Below are positions 41,373 to 49,949 of a DNA stretch of 64,000 nucleotides, piece after piece. Made by a program: the position numbers and the translations under genes. Below the pieces are notes generated by a model that saw only the letters and a program-made list of their open reading frames with translations, was not told the DNA's origin and did not search any database. The DNA comes from Arthrobacter pullicola. Lineage in GTDB: Bacteria; Actinomycetota; Actinomycetes; Actinomycetales; Micrococcaceae. The DNA lies in assembly GCF_014836875.1 (NCBI RefSeq), contig NZ_JACSQC010000001.1, positions 434,001 through 498,000 of the forward strand, given 5' to 3'. The stretch's first letter is position 1; every line of letters starts with the position of its first letter.

Positions 41373-42227
41373 ATGATCCTGAACGAGACCTACACGCTGG
41401 CCAACGGACTGCCGATCCCGAAGCTCGGACTCGGCACCTGGTTCATCCCCGCCGACGCCGCGGCGCAGGCCGTGCGGGACGCCATCGAGATTGGGTACCG
41501 CAACATCGACACGGCGCAGGCCTACGGAAACGAGCACGCGGTAGGGGAGGGGGTGCGCAGCAGCGGGGTGCCGCGCGGAGAGCTGTTCGTTTCCAGCAAG
41601 CTGGCGGCGGAGATCAAGGATTACCAGGACGCGGTCACAGCCATCGACGATTCCCTCAGCGTGATGGGCCTGGACTATCTGGACCTGATGCTGATCCACA
41701 GTCCGCAGCCATGGAACGACTGGCGCGGCGGCTCCTACGCGGAGGGCAACCGGGAAGCCTGGCGGGCGCTGGAGGAAGCGCACGACGCCGGTAAGCTCCG
41801 CTCGATCGGCGTCTCCAATTTTGAACAGCCGGACCTGGAGAACATCCTTTCGGCGTGCACTGTTCCTCCACAGGTCAACCAGATTCTGGTTCATGTGGGC
41901 AGCACCCCGGACGATCTTCTGGATTTCTGCACCGACAACAACATGCTGGTGGAAGCCTATTCACCGATTGCCCACGGCGAGATCCTGAAGAATGAGGCCG
42001 TAGCGGCGCTTGCTGCCCGGTACGGGGTGTCCGTGCCCCAGCTCTGCATCCGCTATGTGCTCCAGCTCGGAACCGTCCCGCTACCCAAGACGGCGAACCC
42101 GGAGCACATGAGGAGCAACGCCGAGGTCGACTTCGTCATTTCCGAGCAGGACATGGACACCCTCCATGGTCTGCAGATGAAGGACTATGGGAAGTCGAGC
42201 AGGTTCCCGGTGTTCAGCGGGAAATAA
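41373..42227 (+). CDS. Aldo/keto reductase
   Basis: The 284-residue NADPH-dependent reductase has the catalytic tetrad in IDTAQAYGNE (Asp and Tyr), SSKLA (Lys) and LMLIHSP (His). It starts GLPIPKLGLGTWFIP, typical of the 2,5-diketogluconate reductase-like group. The carbonyl substrate is unknown. GGAGCAGGACCC leads to the ATG at 41373. The open frame upstream to 41175 overlaps the divergent gene's promoter and is not needed. An alpha/beta hydrolase follows on the same strand after 82 bp. Confidence 0.9.
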   Translation: MILNETYTLANGLPIPKLGLGTWFIPADAAAQAVRDAIEIGYRNIDTAQAYGNEHAVGEGVRSSGVPRGELFVSSKLAAEIKDYQDAVTAIDDSLSVMGLDYLDLMLIHSPQPWNDWRGGSYAEGNREAWRALEEAHDAGKLRSIGVSNFEQPDLENILSACTVPPQVNQILVHVGSTPDDLLDFCTDNNMLVEAYSPIAHGEILKNEAVAALAARYGVSVPQLCIRYVLQLGTVPLPKTANPEHMRSNAEVDFVISEQDMDTLHGLQMKDYGKSSRFPVFSGK

Positions 42228-42309
42228 TTGCCCCGATGGTAATATCCGACGGTCACAAAGCCCGCCGCCGGATGGGTTGAAACCGGCGCCAACCCGACGG
42301 CAGGAACAC

Positions 42310-43080
42310 ATGACTTACCACCGGATCAACGGCGTCGACCTCTATTCCGAGGTGACCGGCGAGGGGCCGCCCATCCTCTTCCTGCACGGCGGATTCTGTT
42401 CGCTGGAATCGCTGCGGGCACAGTCCGACGCGCTGGCGGGGGAGCGGCAGGTCTTCGCGTTCGAACGCCCCGGGCACGGACGGTCGGCTGATATCGACGA
42501 CGGTTACAGCTACGAGCGCGGCCTCGCCGACACCGTGGCTTACCTCGATGCGGAGGGCCTGGAGTCGGTGGATGTCCTGGGCTACAGCGACGGCGCGATC
42601 CTCGGACTGCTGCTGGCCCTGCACCATCCGGAACGGGTCCGCTCCCTGATCGCCATCAGCGCGAACCTGGACCCGTCAGCATTTAAACGATCCGACGACG
42701 ACGGCGGCGGGCTGCCGGTGCTCGGGCCCCCGGTGCATGAAGCGCCCACGGAAGAGCCGAAGCCTGATGTCGAGCGGATGCATTACGAGCGGCTGTCTCC
42801 GGACGGGCCGGCCCACGCCGATGCGGTCCTGGCCAAGCTGTTCCGGCTCTGGACTGAAGAGCCGCACATCGACCCTGCGGAGCTGGGCGCGATCAAGGCT
42901 CCAGCGCTGATCATGTCCGGGGACCGGGACACCATCCGTCCGGACCACAGCCTGCTCATCGCGGCGTCCATTCCGGGTGCGCAGCTGTGCATCGTCCCCG
43001 GTGCCACCCACGGCCTGCTGGCCGAGCGTCCGGCGCTGATCAGCGCCGTCGTCCGCGAGTTCCTGGGGCAGCACTCCTAA
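42310..43080 (+). CDS. Alpha/beta hydrolase
   Basis: The 256-residue enzyme has the oxyanion motif FLHGGFCS, nucleophile Ser in GYSDGA, acid Asp in MSGDRDTI and His in GATHGLL. A GHGRSAD segment is usual for this fold. Substrate unknown; esters, lactones or haloalkanoates are all possible. AGGAACAC precedes the ATG at 42310. Confidence 0.88.
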   Translation: MTYHRINGVDLYSEVTGEGPPILFLHGGFCSLESLRAQSDALAGERQVFAFERPGHGRSADIDDGYSYERGLADTVAYLDAEGLESVDVLGYSDGAILGLLLALHHPERVRSLIAISANLDPSAFKRSDDDGGGLPVLGPPVHEAPTEEPKPDVERMHYERLSPDGPAHADAVLAKLFRLWTEEPHIDPAELGAIKAPALIMSGDRDTIRPDHSLLIAASIPGAQLCIVPGATHGLLAERPALISAVVREFLGQHS

Positions 43081-43203
43081 TCTCTGTTTCGAGGTCAGTT
43101 ACGCGCATCTGGAATCAGTGAACTTGCAGGCCAGACGCGACCCCAAGAGATTCCCTTTTGGTGTTGGTGCGCTCGGTATTGACGGTGGTGCAAGGATGAT
43201 GAG

Positions 43204-43838
43204 ATGTCCTTCTTCGATGACCTTCCTGCCCGGCCCGAGAGGCCACGCCAGCCGAAGCCCGTGCCACCCGTCTGGGCTGCTCCGCCATCTGACGAATTGC
43301 CCGCAGTTGTTCCGTTGGGGGAAGTTCTTTCATCGGTCCGCTCAGATGGTCATGGCCGCAAAAAGTGTCGAAGTTTTCTCCACGGGTTGTTTGATTGAGG
43401 TCGTATGGTCCGTCCGCCGGGGGGGACGAGTCAGACAGCGGCTGGAGCAGAGTAACTGACCAGTGCTTGATTTTCGGCCCCTACAGGAGGGATTCGGAAT
43501 ACGGCCGCGACGGAGCCCTCCGGTTCGGCGCCGCCTTTCCCGACGGACGGAAGACGACGATCGCTCAGTTGGATCTAGGGATGGTTGGAGGAGAGGAACC
43601 AATGACGGGACCGGTATTGATGCCGGTGGGAGGTGGCGGGGGTTCAGGCAATGACGAGGAGCTGTACGGTTCGAACAAATTCTGGCTGTGGCCGTTGCCG
43701 CTCGGCGGGGACACCCGACTCGTGGCGCAATGGGATGAGCTTGGCATGAAGGAGGAATCCGTTCTCATCGCTGGCGATCAACTGGGGGCGGCGGCGGCAA
43801 ACGTGCAGAAATACTGGGCAGCCCCGCTTCCTGGATAA
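43204..43838 (+). pseudogene. Hypothetical actinobacterial protein broken by two frameshifts
   Basis: Three consecutive frames make one protein-like chain: MSFFDDLPARPERPRQPKP to LGEVL (43204 frame), then FHRSAQMVMAAKSVEVFSTG and LIEVVWSVRRG (second frame), then GDESDSGWSRVTDQCLIFGP through SNKFWLWPLPLGGDTRL to the stop at 43838. The first shift lies at about 43326, the second in a run of seven G at about 43420. This layout matches a family of about 200-residue actinobacterial proteins of unknown role. The GGGGG GSG loop and WLWPLP are characteristic. Confidence 0.75.
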
Positions 43839-43865
43839 TGTCCGCTGAGGGATCGCCCCGCGCGT

Positions 43866-44210
43866 TCATGGGGAGCCTTGGGCGTCCTTTCCGTCGGTCA
43901 GAGTGCAATCCGAACCATCCACGATGAGCCCCATTGCAGGTTGATCCGGAGTGAGTTCAGCCTCGACGGTGCACAGAGGGTCCGCGCTGATAGACACCCA
44001 CCCCAATGGGATATTTGGGTGTGAGAGGCTATCGCCAGACTGCATGGCCTTTGAGAAAATCGGTGCGCCGTCCGGCCCAACCACGCGGACCTCATACGTG
44101 CCGCTCTGCGCGGCGGGCAGCATGGATCTAATCTCGACAGCGACGTGTCCGTGTTCGGGCCCTGGTCCGCAGCCACTCACGAGGCCGGTAGCAGCGAGGA
44201 TTACAAACAC
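43866..44210 (-). CDS. Lipoprotein-like fragment, probably N-terminally disrupted
   Basis: From a GTG at 44210 the frame encodes VFVILAATGLVSGCGP, with lipobox LVSGC, then a soluble domain (GTYEVRVVGPDGAPIF, LGWVSISADPLCTVEAEL). There is no positively charged n-region before the hydrophobic stretch and no ribosome site. The frame continues upstream only into antisense of a RidA relic. I infer that the gene's start was removed by the rearrangement that placed the RidA fragment here. Confidence 0.5.
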   Translation of the reverse strand: MFVILAATGLVSGCGPGPEHGHVAVEIRSMLPAAQSGTYEVRVVGPDGAPIFSKAMQSGDSLSHPNIPLGWVSISADPLCTVEAELTPDQPAMGLIVDGSDCTLTDGKDAQGSP

Positions 44211-44336
44211 TTCGGAGCCATCAACGCTGCCTACGCGAAGTATCTGCAAGAGCCATACCCGGTCCGTACAACGATCCAAGTCGCGGGGCTGCCACTCGGC
44301 GCAAAGGTCCAGATCGAAACTGTCCTGGGGCGTTAG
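44193..44336 (+). pseudogene. C-terminal fragment of a RidA family gene
   Basis: The frame gives DYKHFGAINAAYAKYLQEPY and RTTIQVAGLPLGAKVQIETVL, closely matching the last third of the RidA protein encoded at 29904-30332. The upstream two thirds are absent, replaced by the antisense of a lipoprotein gene. The junction is near 44195-44210. Confidence 0.75.
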
Positions 44337-44451
44337 AACGGACCACGGATGTGCATGCATTGAGCTTACTGAGCGGGAGTTCCCTGACCGTCCGCTAGAC
44401 TCGGCTCGTTGCGCCGGTGGAGTGTGACAGAAAAGGTTCGGGGGAGCCGCA

Positions 44452-44922
44452 ATGATCAAAAGACCGTCAGTAGGAATGGTCGTTGGCCTGTCGATCGTGG
44501 GTGGCTTTGCCCTCGGGATTGGTACCTTGTCCGGTCTCGAATCCGATGAATTCACGGCCGAATCCATCTCCGGCGCATCGGATGCGGAACTTGCCGTCAT
44601 GCCGGGATCGGCCACAGAGTTTCCTGAGGTCATAGATGATCCCGAGACAGCCGTGTACGAACCGTTCATGGCATGTTCTGCGGACTACGCAAATGGTCCG
44701 GGCGCGGCGCTGGATCAGAGGAACCTGATGGGTCCCGAGAACAGCGTGTTGGTTTCGCCTGAGCAGATGAGAGCCATGGGCCGCTCCGCAGCTGAAATCG
44801 AGAGCCAAACCCGGGCATGGAATGAGCTCAGCCCTGAGTCCCGCGAGGAGCAGCTGTGCCGCGCGGCCCAGCAGAACGCCGCTATCGCCGAACCGCGCCC
44901 CGCTCCGGGCACGGGGAAATGA
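44452..44922 (+). CDS. Exported hypothetical protein
   Basis: The 156-residue protein has an N-terminal helix (about 8-27, VGMVVGLSIVGGFALGIGTL) without a clear cleavage site, then an acidic soluble region with two cysteines (ACSADYANG, QLCRAAQQ) that could form a disulfide outside the cell. No family recognised. GGGGGAG precedes the ATG. It overlaps the next gene by 4 nt (ATGA). Confidence 0.65.
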   Translation: MIKRPSVGMVVGLSIVGGFALGIGTLSGLESDEFTAESISGASDAELAVMPGSATEFPEVIDDPETAVYEPFMACSADYANGPGAALDQRNLMGPENSVLVSPEQMRAMGRSAAEIESQTRAWNELSPESREEQLCRAAQQNAAIAEPRPAPGTGK

Positions 44923-45338
44923 GCCGCGATACACGCGTCCGCTCGAACAAGCCGGACCTCTTGGTGCTCTGGGTGCTCATTCTCACCTTCCTCCCCATAC
45001 TTTTCGTCGTTTTGTTCTCCCTGGTCACCTTTGCGTCGTCTATTGCGGGATCAGGTGCCGTGTGGTCCCAGGTGGCGACGTCCCTGCCCTTCCTTGCGGC
45101 AGCGCTCGCCGCGGTCGTCACCGGTGTCCTGATGAAGCGGGCCGCGACGGACCGCCGGGCATGGGCGTTGTCCGTCTGTACTGTGGTGCTTCTGCTCGTC
45201 GCGGCGTCGGCGCCCGTTATTAGCTTCAGCAAGGCCGCTGCTGAAGAGTTCTGCGAAAGCGCGCCCGGCGGCCGGGGTTACGCGGAGACGGCAGCACCGG
45301 AAGAGACTCCCGGCATCTGCGGCTGGGCCAGAAACTAG
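44919..45338 (+). CDS. Hypothetical membrane protein
   Basis: The 139-residue protein has three hydrophobic segments (about 15-38, 52-66, 80-97) and a C-terminal tail with two cysteines (EEFCESAPGG, GICGWARN). No family recognised. It is translationally coupled to the exported protein upstream and converges on the siderophore permease gene. Confidence 0.65.
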   Translation: MSRDTRVRSNKPDLLVLWVLILTFLPILFVVLFSLVTFASSIAGSGAVWSQVATSLPFLAAALAAVVTGVLMKRAATDRRAWALSVCTVVLLLVAASAPVISFSKAAAEEFCESAPGGRGYAETAAPEETPGICGWARN

Positions 45339-45368
45339 TTTCACGGCGCCTAAGCCCAGCCCCACGGA

Positions 45369-47498
45369 TCACCCGCGTGACCGCCGCAGCAGCCAGACAA
45401 AGTAGGGCGCGCCGATGAGGGCGATCATCAGCCCGGCCGGGATCTGCGCCGGAGCAATCAGCGTCCGCCCCAACGTATCCGCGACGGACACCAGCACCGC
45501 ACCGAGCAGCATCGACAGCGGAATCAGCCGCGAATGCCGGGCACCGGCAATAAACCGGGCCAGATGCGGGGCCACCAGCCCCACAAAACCAACCGCGCCA
45601 ATGGCCACAACACTCAGCGACGCCAGCACCGCCGCAGTGCCCAGCAGCAGCAGGCGGGAGCGCTCCAGCCGGACGCCCAGAATGCGGGGAGTGTCGTCGT
45701 CGACCGCGAGCAGATCCAGCCGGCGCCGCAGACCGAACACCAGCGGCAGGGCCAGCAGCAGCGCCACGGCCACCGGAACGACGTCGGGCAGGGTCCGTCC
45801 GTAGGTGGTGCCGGAGAGCCAGGTGAGGATGCGCGGGGTGTTCCACGGGTCGGCGCGCAGCAGCAGGAGCGTGGTCAACGACGTCAGGCCGTATCCGCAG
45901 CCAATGCCAACCAGCACAAAGCGGTCCGGGAGCAGCCCGCCGCGCCAGGCCAGCAGGGCGATCAGCGCGAACGTGGCCAGGCCCATCAGCACGGCCATGG
46001 CGATGAGCATCGGGCGTCCGCCGCCGATGCCCGAGGTCACCACGATGACCGCGCCGAGGCCCGCGCCGGCGGTGATGCCCAGGATCCCGGGTTCGGCCAG
46101 CGGGTTGCGGACAGTTCCCTGCACCACGCATCCGGCCAGGCCCAGGGCCGCTCCAGCCAGCACCGCTGCGGCTACCCGGGGGAGGCGGTCATCCAGCGCC
46201 CGGCCAATCAGATCCGGCGCGGAACCGTTCAGCCACAGCGCCAGGTCCCCGGTGCGCAGCCACAGGCTTCCGGCGAGCAGGCCCACCAGGACAGCGCCCA
46301 GGAGCAGCAGGCCGGAAATGGCGAGGGCGATCAGGAAGCGGCGGCGGGTCCGGACGCCGAGCCGTCCCTGCGGGGGCATCGCGATGGGACCGGAATCGCG
46401 CATCCGCATCGCCAGCACCACAATCAGGACGGCGCCGAGCAGCGCCGTCGGGACACCGGTGGGAATCGAACTGGCACCCTCCGCGCCGAGGATCCCCCGC
46501 AGCACCGCATCCGCGAGGAGGATCAGCAGCGCTCCCAGGAGTCCGGACACCGGAAGCAGGAAATGGTGCCGGCGCAGCACGGGGGCCCGCGACGCGAGCA
46601 GCCGGGCCAGCACCGGGGCGCCGAGCCCCACAAACGCAATGGGACCGGCCAGGGTGACCGAGATGCTCGTCAGCAGCACCGCACAGAACACTGCAAAGAC
46701 ACGGGTCGAAGCGACGGGAACGCCCAGCGAGGACGCGGTGTCATCGCCGAGCTTGAGCACATCGAGGCGGCGGCAGAGCAGCAGCGCCACACAGAGCATC
46801 GCAATGATCACGGGGGCGGCACGGACCGAGGCATCGAGGTTCAGCTGGGCCAGCGATCCGCTGCCCCACGCGAACAGACCGGTGGTGTTCTCCTTGAACA
46901 GGATCAGCAGCATCGCCGTCGCGGCGTCCAGCGCCATGGCGATGGCGGAGCCCGCCAGGATGAGCCGGGTGGTTCCGGTGCCCACCGAGCGTCCGGCCAG
47001 GCCCAGCACGATGGCGGCGGCCAGCACCCCGCCCACGAAAGCGACAGTTCCGGACGCCCACAGCGGCACGGACAGGCCGAAGGCCGCGACGGCGGTAAGC
47101 GCGAAGTAGGAGCCGGCGGTCACAGCGAGGGTATCCGGGGAGGCCAGCGCATTGCGGGTCACGGACTGCAGCAGCGCTCCGGCCACTCCGAGGGCGAAGC
47201 CCACAGCGATACCGGCAAAGAGCCGCGGCAGCCGCGAGCCGACCAGCACATCGGCGATCGGCACACCGCCCACTGTCTCCGGTTCCCCGCGGAACAGACG
47301 CCACAGGTCCAACAGGCCCGCTCCGGAGGTGCCCTGGGTCAGGTGCCAGGCACCCACCAGAACAACCGCCAGCACCAGGACCGCCAGGACGGCGGCGCCG
47401 CCGGCGGTGTCCTGCAAGGTGGTACGCAAGCTGCTCCGCAGACCCGCGGTGCGGGCCTGCGGAGCAGTGAGGTCCTGCGTGTGGGTTGGTGCATTCAC
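45369..47498 (-). CDS. Siderophore ABC permease, fused FecCD pair (FhuB-like)
   Basis: The 709-residue protein consists of two FecCD permease halves in one chain, about 18-20 helices. Each half has the motif set LPRLFAGIAVGFALGVAGALLQ (in part) and LPRVAAAVLAGAALGLAG (in part) near its start, a coupling loop (ASPDTLAVTAGS; AEPGILGITAGA), and FVGLGAPVLAR/FVGLVAPHLAR later. It imports ferric siderophores with the encoded binding protein and ATPase. It overlaps the binding-protein gene by 4 nt. Confidence 0.93.
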   Translation of the reverse strand: MNAPTHTQDLTAPQARTAGLRSSLRTTLQDTAGGAAVLAVLVLAVVLVGAWHLTQGTSGAGLLDLWRLFRGEPETVGGVPIADVLVGSRLPRLFAGIAVGFALGVAGALLQSVTRNALASPDTLAVTAGSYFALTAVAAFGLSVPLWASGTVAFVGGVLAAAIVLGLAGRSVGTGTTRLILAGSAIAMALDAATAMLLILFKENTTGLFAWGSGSLAQLNLDASVRAAPVIIAMLCVALLLCRRLDVLKLGDDTASSLGVPVASTRVFAVFCAVLLTSISVTLAGPIAFVGLGAPVLARLLASRAPVLRRHHFLLPVSGLLGALLILLADAVLRGILGAEGASSIPTGVPTALLGAVLIVVLAMRMRDSGPIAMPPQGRLGVRTRRRFLIALAISGLLLLGAVLVGLLAGSLWLRTGDLALWLNGSAPDLIGRALDDRLPRVAAAVLAGAALGLAGCVVQGTVRNPLAEPGILGITAGAGLGAVIVVTSGIGGGRPMLIAMAVLMGLATFALIALLAWRGGLLPDRFVLVGIGCGYGLTSLTTLLLLRADPWNTPRILTWLSGTTYGRTLPDVVPVAVALLLALPLVFGLRRRLDLLAVDDDTPRILGVRLERSRLLLLGTAAVLASLSVVAIGAVGFVGLVAPHLARFIAGARHSRLIPLSMLLGAVLVSVADTLGRTLIAPAQIPAGLMIALIGAPYFVWLLRRSRG

Positions 47499-48553
47499 TC
47501 CGTCAGCATGGCGTCAACGTAGGCGTCGATCGCCTGCTGGTTGGACAGCGGCCCGCCGGCGCCCCAGACACCTGCCGGGAACGCGAAGGCGCGGCCTTCC
47601 TTGACGGCCGGCAGCGCGGCCCAGATGGGGTTCTTTTCCAGTTCGGAAACGTAGCTGCCGGCTTCTTCATCGTTGGCGTAGAAGAGGTTCGCATCGCCCA
47701 CCGCGGTGAGGCCTTCGATGTCGGTTTGGCCCAGTCCGTAGGCCGGATCCACCCCGCCGCTGCCGTACCTGGCATCGATTTCGTCCGTCCAGGCCGAGGT
47801 CAGGCCCAGCTCTTCGCCCAGGGCGGTGAAGAGTGCGCCCTGTCCGTAGGGGCGGATCGTGACGTTGCCGCCTTCGATCCAGCCGTCGAAGAAGAGGAAA
47901 TCAGTGGTGGCCAGGCCGGCGGACTTCACCTTCTCCTTCGCTTCGGCCAGGTGGTTATCGAAGTCGGTGAGGACCTGCTCGGCCCGGTCGGTACGGCCGG
48001 TGGCCTCGGCGATCATGGAGAAGACGTTCTTCATGTTCCCGATCGGATCGGCGCCGTCGGCACCGAGCGTGGCCAGCACCGGAACACCGCGCTCCTCAAG
48101 CTGGGCGATGAGTTCGTCGTCGGCGCTGAAGGCCTCCACGATGATCAGGTCAGGATCCGCCGCGTACAGCGTGTCCAGGTCCGGTTCCCCACGCGTGCCC
48201 ACATCAGCGACGCCCTCCGGGATCGTTTCGGCGCTCACATAGGTGCCGTAGCCTTCAGCGTCGGAGACAGCGACCGGCGTAACGCACAGCGTGAGGGCGT
48301 CCTCGATCTGCTGCCATTCCAGTACTGCGATGCGCTCGGCCGGCTTCTCCAGCTCCACCGTGCGGCCGACGCCGTCAGTGAGCGAGACCGGGCCCGCCGC
48401 CGTCGTGGTGGTGTCGGCAGCGCAGGCCTCAGACGAGGCGGCCGTGGCCGCGTTGGCCGGTTCCTCCACATCGGTGGTGCCGCACGCGGACAGGGTCAGC
48501 GCAGCGGCAACCAGCATCGATGCTGCGGCGGCCAATGGGCGGAGTCGGGTCAT
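47495..48553 (-). CDS. Ferric siderophore ABC substrate-binding lipoprotein
   Basis: The 352-residue precursor has lipobox ALTLSAC (acylated Cys24). The mature part is a class III (FhuD/BtuF-type) binding protein: RIAVLEWQQIEDALTLCVTP, GTRGEPDLDTLYAADPDLII and LLGDANLFYAN-like regions with a long central helix (GNMKNVFSMIAEATGRTDRA in part). It binds an iron-siderophore at the cell surface; which one is unknown. GAGAGG precedes the ATG. It sits between ATPase and permease genes. Confidence 0.92.
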   Translation of the reverse strand: MTRLRPLAAAASMLVAAALTLSACGTTDVEEPANAATAASSEACAADTTTTAAGPVSLTDGVGRTVELEKPAERIAVLEWQQIEDALTLCVTPVAVSDAEGYGTYVSAETIPEGVADVGTRGEPDLDTLYAADPDLIIVEAFSADDELIAQLEERGVPVLATLGADGADPIGNMKNVFSMIAEATGRTDRAEQVLTDFDNHLAEAKEKVKSAGLATTDFLFFDGWIEGGNVTIRPYGQGALFTALGEELGLTSAWTDEIDARYGSGGVDPAYGLGQTDIEGLTAVGDANLFYANDEEAGSYVSELEKNPIWAALPAVKEGRAFAFPAGVWGAGGPLSNQQAIDAYVDAMLTE

Positions 48554-48577
48554 GAGGGTGCCTCTCGGGTGGGGTAA

Positions 48578-49525
48578 TTAGGATGAAATGCGGACGGCGG
48601 ACCGGCCGCGGGCGGTATGCCGGCCCACGGGGTCAATGCGGATGCGGTTGGTGCCAGGCTCGATGCTGACTTCAACCCGAATGTCGTAGACCACGCGGAT
48701 GTTCTGTTCGGTGAGGACATCCAGCGGGTCGCCGGCGGCGTGAATGCGGCCGGCGGACATCAGCAGCAGATGATCGGCTACGCGGGCGGCTTGGTCCAGG
48801 TCATGCAGGACGATCCCGACGGCGACGCCGGTTTCATCGGCCAGGCCGCGGACCAGATCCAGGATCTCAATCTGGTAGCGCAGGTCCAGGTGATTGGTGG
48901 GTTCGTCCAGGAGTACGACGCCGGTCTCCTGGGCCAGGCAGGCGGCCAGCCAGACGCGCTGGACTTCCCCGCCGGACAGCTCGCTGACAGACCGGCCGGC
49001 CATGTCATCGACGCCGGTGGCGGCCATTGCCCGGTTGATCACCTGATGGTCAGCTGTGGAAAGTCCGGCGAACCGGTGCCGGTAGGGGTGCCGGCCAAAT
49101 GCCACCACTTCGCTGACGGTCAGGCCCTGGGGCGCGGGCCGCGACTGGGAGAAGAGCGTCACCTCGCGGGCGAACTCACGTGAGGTCAGCGCCGATACGG
49201 CACGCTTGCCGCCGGCGATCCTGCCGCCGTCGTTCCCGCCGCCAGCGTTGGATACGCCGCCGCCCTCGATCTCGCTGAGTGTGATCTGCCCGCTGTCCAC
49301 CCTGTGGAGCCGTGCCATGGAACGCAGCAGCGTCGATTTTCCGCTGCCGTTGGGGCCAACCAGCGCCGTGACCTGCCCGGGCTGGAACGTCAACGAGACG
49401 CCGTGGACCACCGCGTCCTTCCCGTAGCTCAGCATCATCTGCTCGCCGCTCAGCGCCGTGGTGGGCTTACTGCCTGCTGCCAAGGTGCCCGCCAGCTCGG
49501 GGTGAGGGGTTTTTCTCCGGGGCAT
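48578..49525 (-). CDS. Ferric siderophore ABC ATPase (FhuC/FepC-like)
   Basis: The 315-residue ATPase has Walker A GPNGSGKST, signature LSGGEVQRVWLA, Walker B VVLLDEPTNHLD and switch His in VLHDLDQ. It contains an unusual Gly/Asn-rich insertion (GGGVSNAGGGNDGGRIAGG) between Walker A and the Q-loop (SQSRPAPQGL), and a basic C-terminal extension. I start at the ATG at 49525; a TTG 13 codons upstream is less likely. It is the first gene of the operon, behind an iron box. Confidence 0.9.
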   Translation of the reverse strand: MPRRKTPHPELAGTLAAGSKPTTALSGEQMMLSYGKDAVVHGVSLTFQPGQVTALVGPNGSGKSTLLRSMARLHRVDSGQITLSEIEGGGVSNAGGGNDGGRIAGGKRAVSALTSREFAREVTLFSQSRPAPQGLTVSEVVAFGRHPYRHRFAGLSTADHQVINRAMAATGVDDMAGRSVSELSGGEVQRVWLAACLAQETGVVLLDEPTNHLDLRYQIEILDLVRGLADETGVAVGIVLHDLDQAARVADHLLLMSAGRIHAAGDPLDVLTEQNIRVVYDIRVEVSIEPGTNRIRIDPVGRHTARGRSAVRISS

Positions 49526-49620
49526 GGGAAACCTAAGGGCAGAAGGAAAAGGAAACGGGACCAACCAAAACCGGGTTAGGCCATTGCGGCGGCTGAGCGC
49601 GTTGACCCCACAACCGGGGT

Positions 49621-49639
49621 TAGGCTTGCCTTGCCTAAC
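49621..49639. promoter_or_regulatory. DtxR/IdeR iron box
   Basis: TTAGGCTTGCCTTGCCTAA is a 19-bp palindrome with the consensus ends TTAGG/CCTAA of DtxR- and IdeR-type sites. It lies about 96 bp upstream of the ATPase start. Repression by Fe(II)-loaded DtxR/IdeR is the expected control. Confidence 0.88.
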
Positions 49640-49888
49640 TCACTATATGAGTCCGCCCACACGCACGCAATCTGAGTCTCGGGGCAGGTAATACAGCGTC
49701 CACAAATTCTCCTGACCTGGCCTGGCCCGTTTTGTCCCCGCACCCGCCTTCGCCGACACATGCGTCTCCTGCGCCCTGCGCGGGGGCGGAGCGACTACAG
49801 GGATCGTTTGGAATTCAGGTCCGCTTTTTCCTTCGAGGATGTTTGATTGCGTTTCCGTGCGACGGCTAGCGGCGCCGTGCATACTCCT

Positions 49889-49911
49889 AGTAATTTATCC
49901 GTGGAATTACT
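49889..49911. promoter_or_regulatory. Inverted repeat upstream of the CPBP gene
   Basis: AGTAATT and AATTACT flank a 9-bp centre, followed by AATAAAAT. It lies 38 bp before the GTG start. Binding protein unknown. Confidence 0.4.
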
Positions 49912-49949
49912 GAATAAAATGCCCGGTCCAAAACTGCTGAGGAGACGCC

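Larger units (their letters stand above)
49526..49949. other. Divergent regulatory region
   Basis: No gene is supported. It contains the iron box at 49621-49639 for the siderophore operon and the AT-rich inverted repeat at 49889-49911 in front of the CPBP gene. Confidence 0.5.

Noticed and set aside
43866-44669. 267-residue minus-strand frame as one protein
   Set aside because: Only the last 114 residues look like a lipoprotein; the first part is antisense to the RidA relic and to the exported-protein gene.
45534-47522. Long plus-strand open frame opposite the siderophore permease
   Set aside because: It is Gln/Arg/His/Gly-rich, an antisense artefact; the permease frame has clear family motifs.
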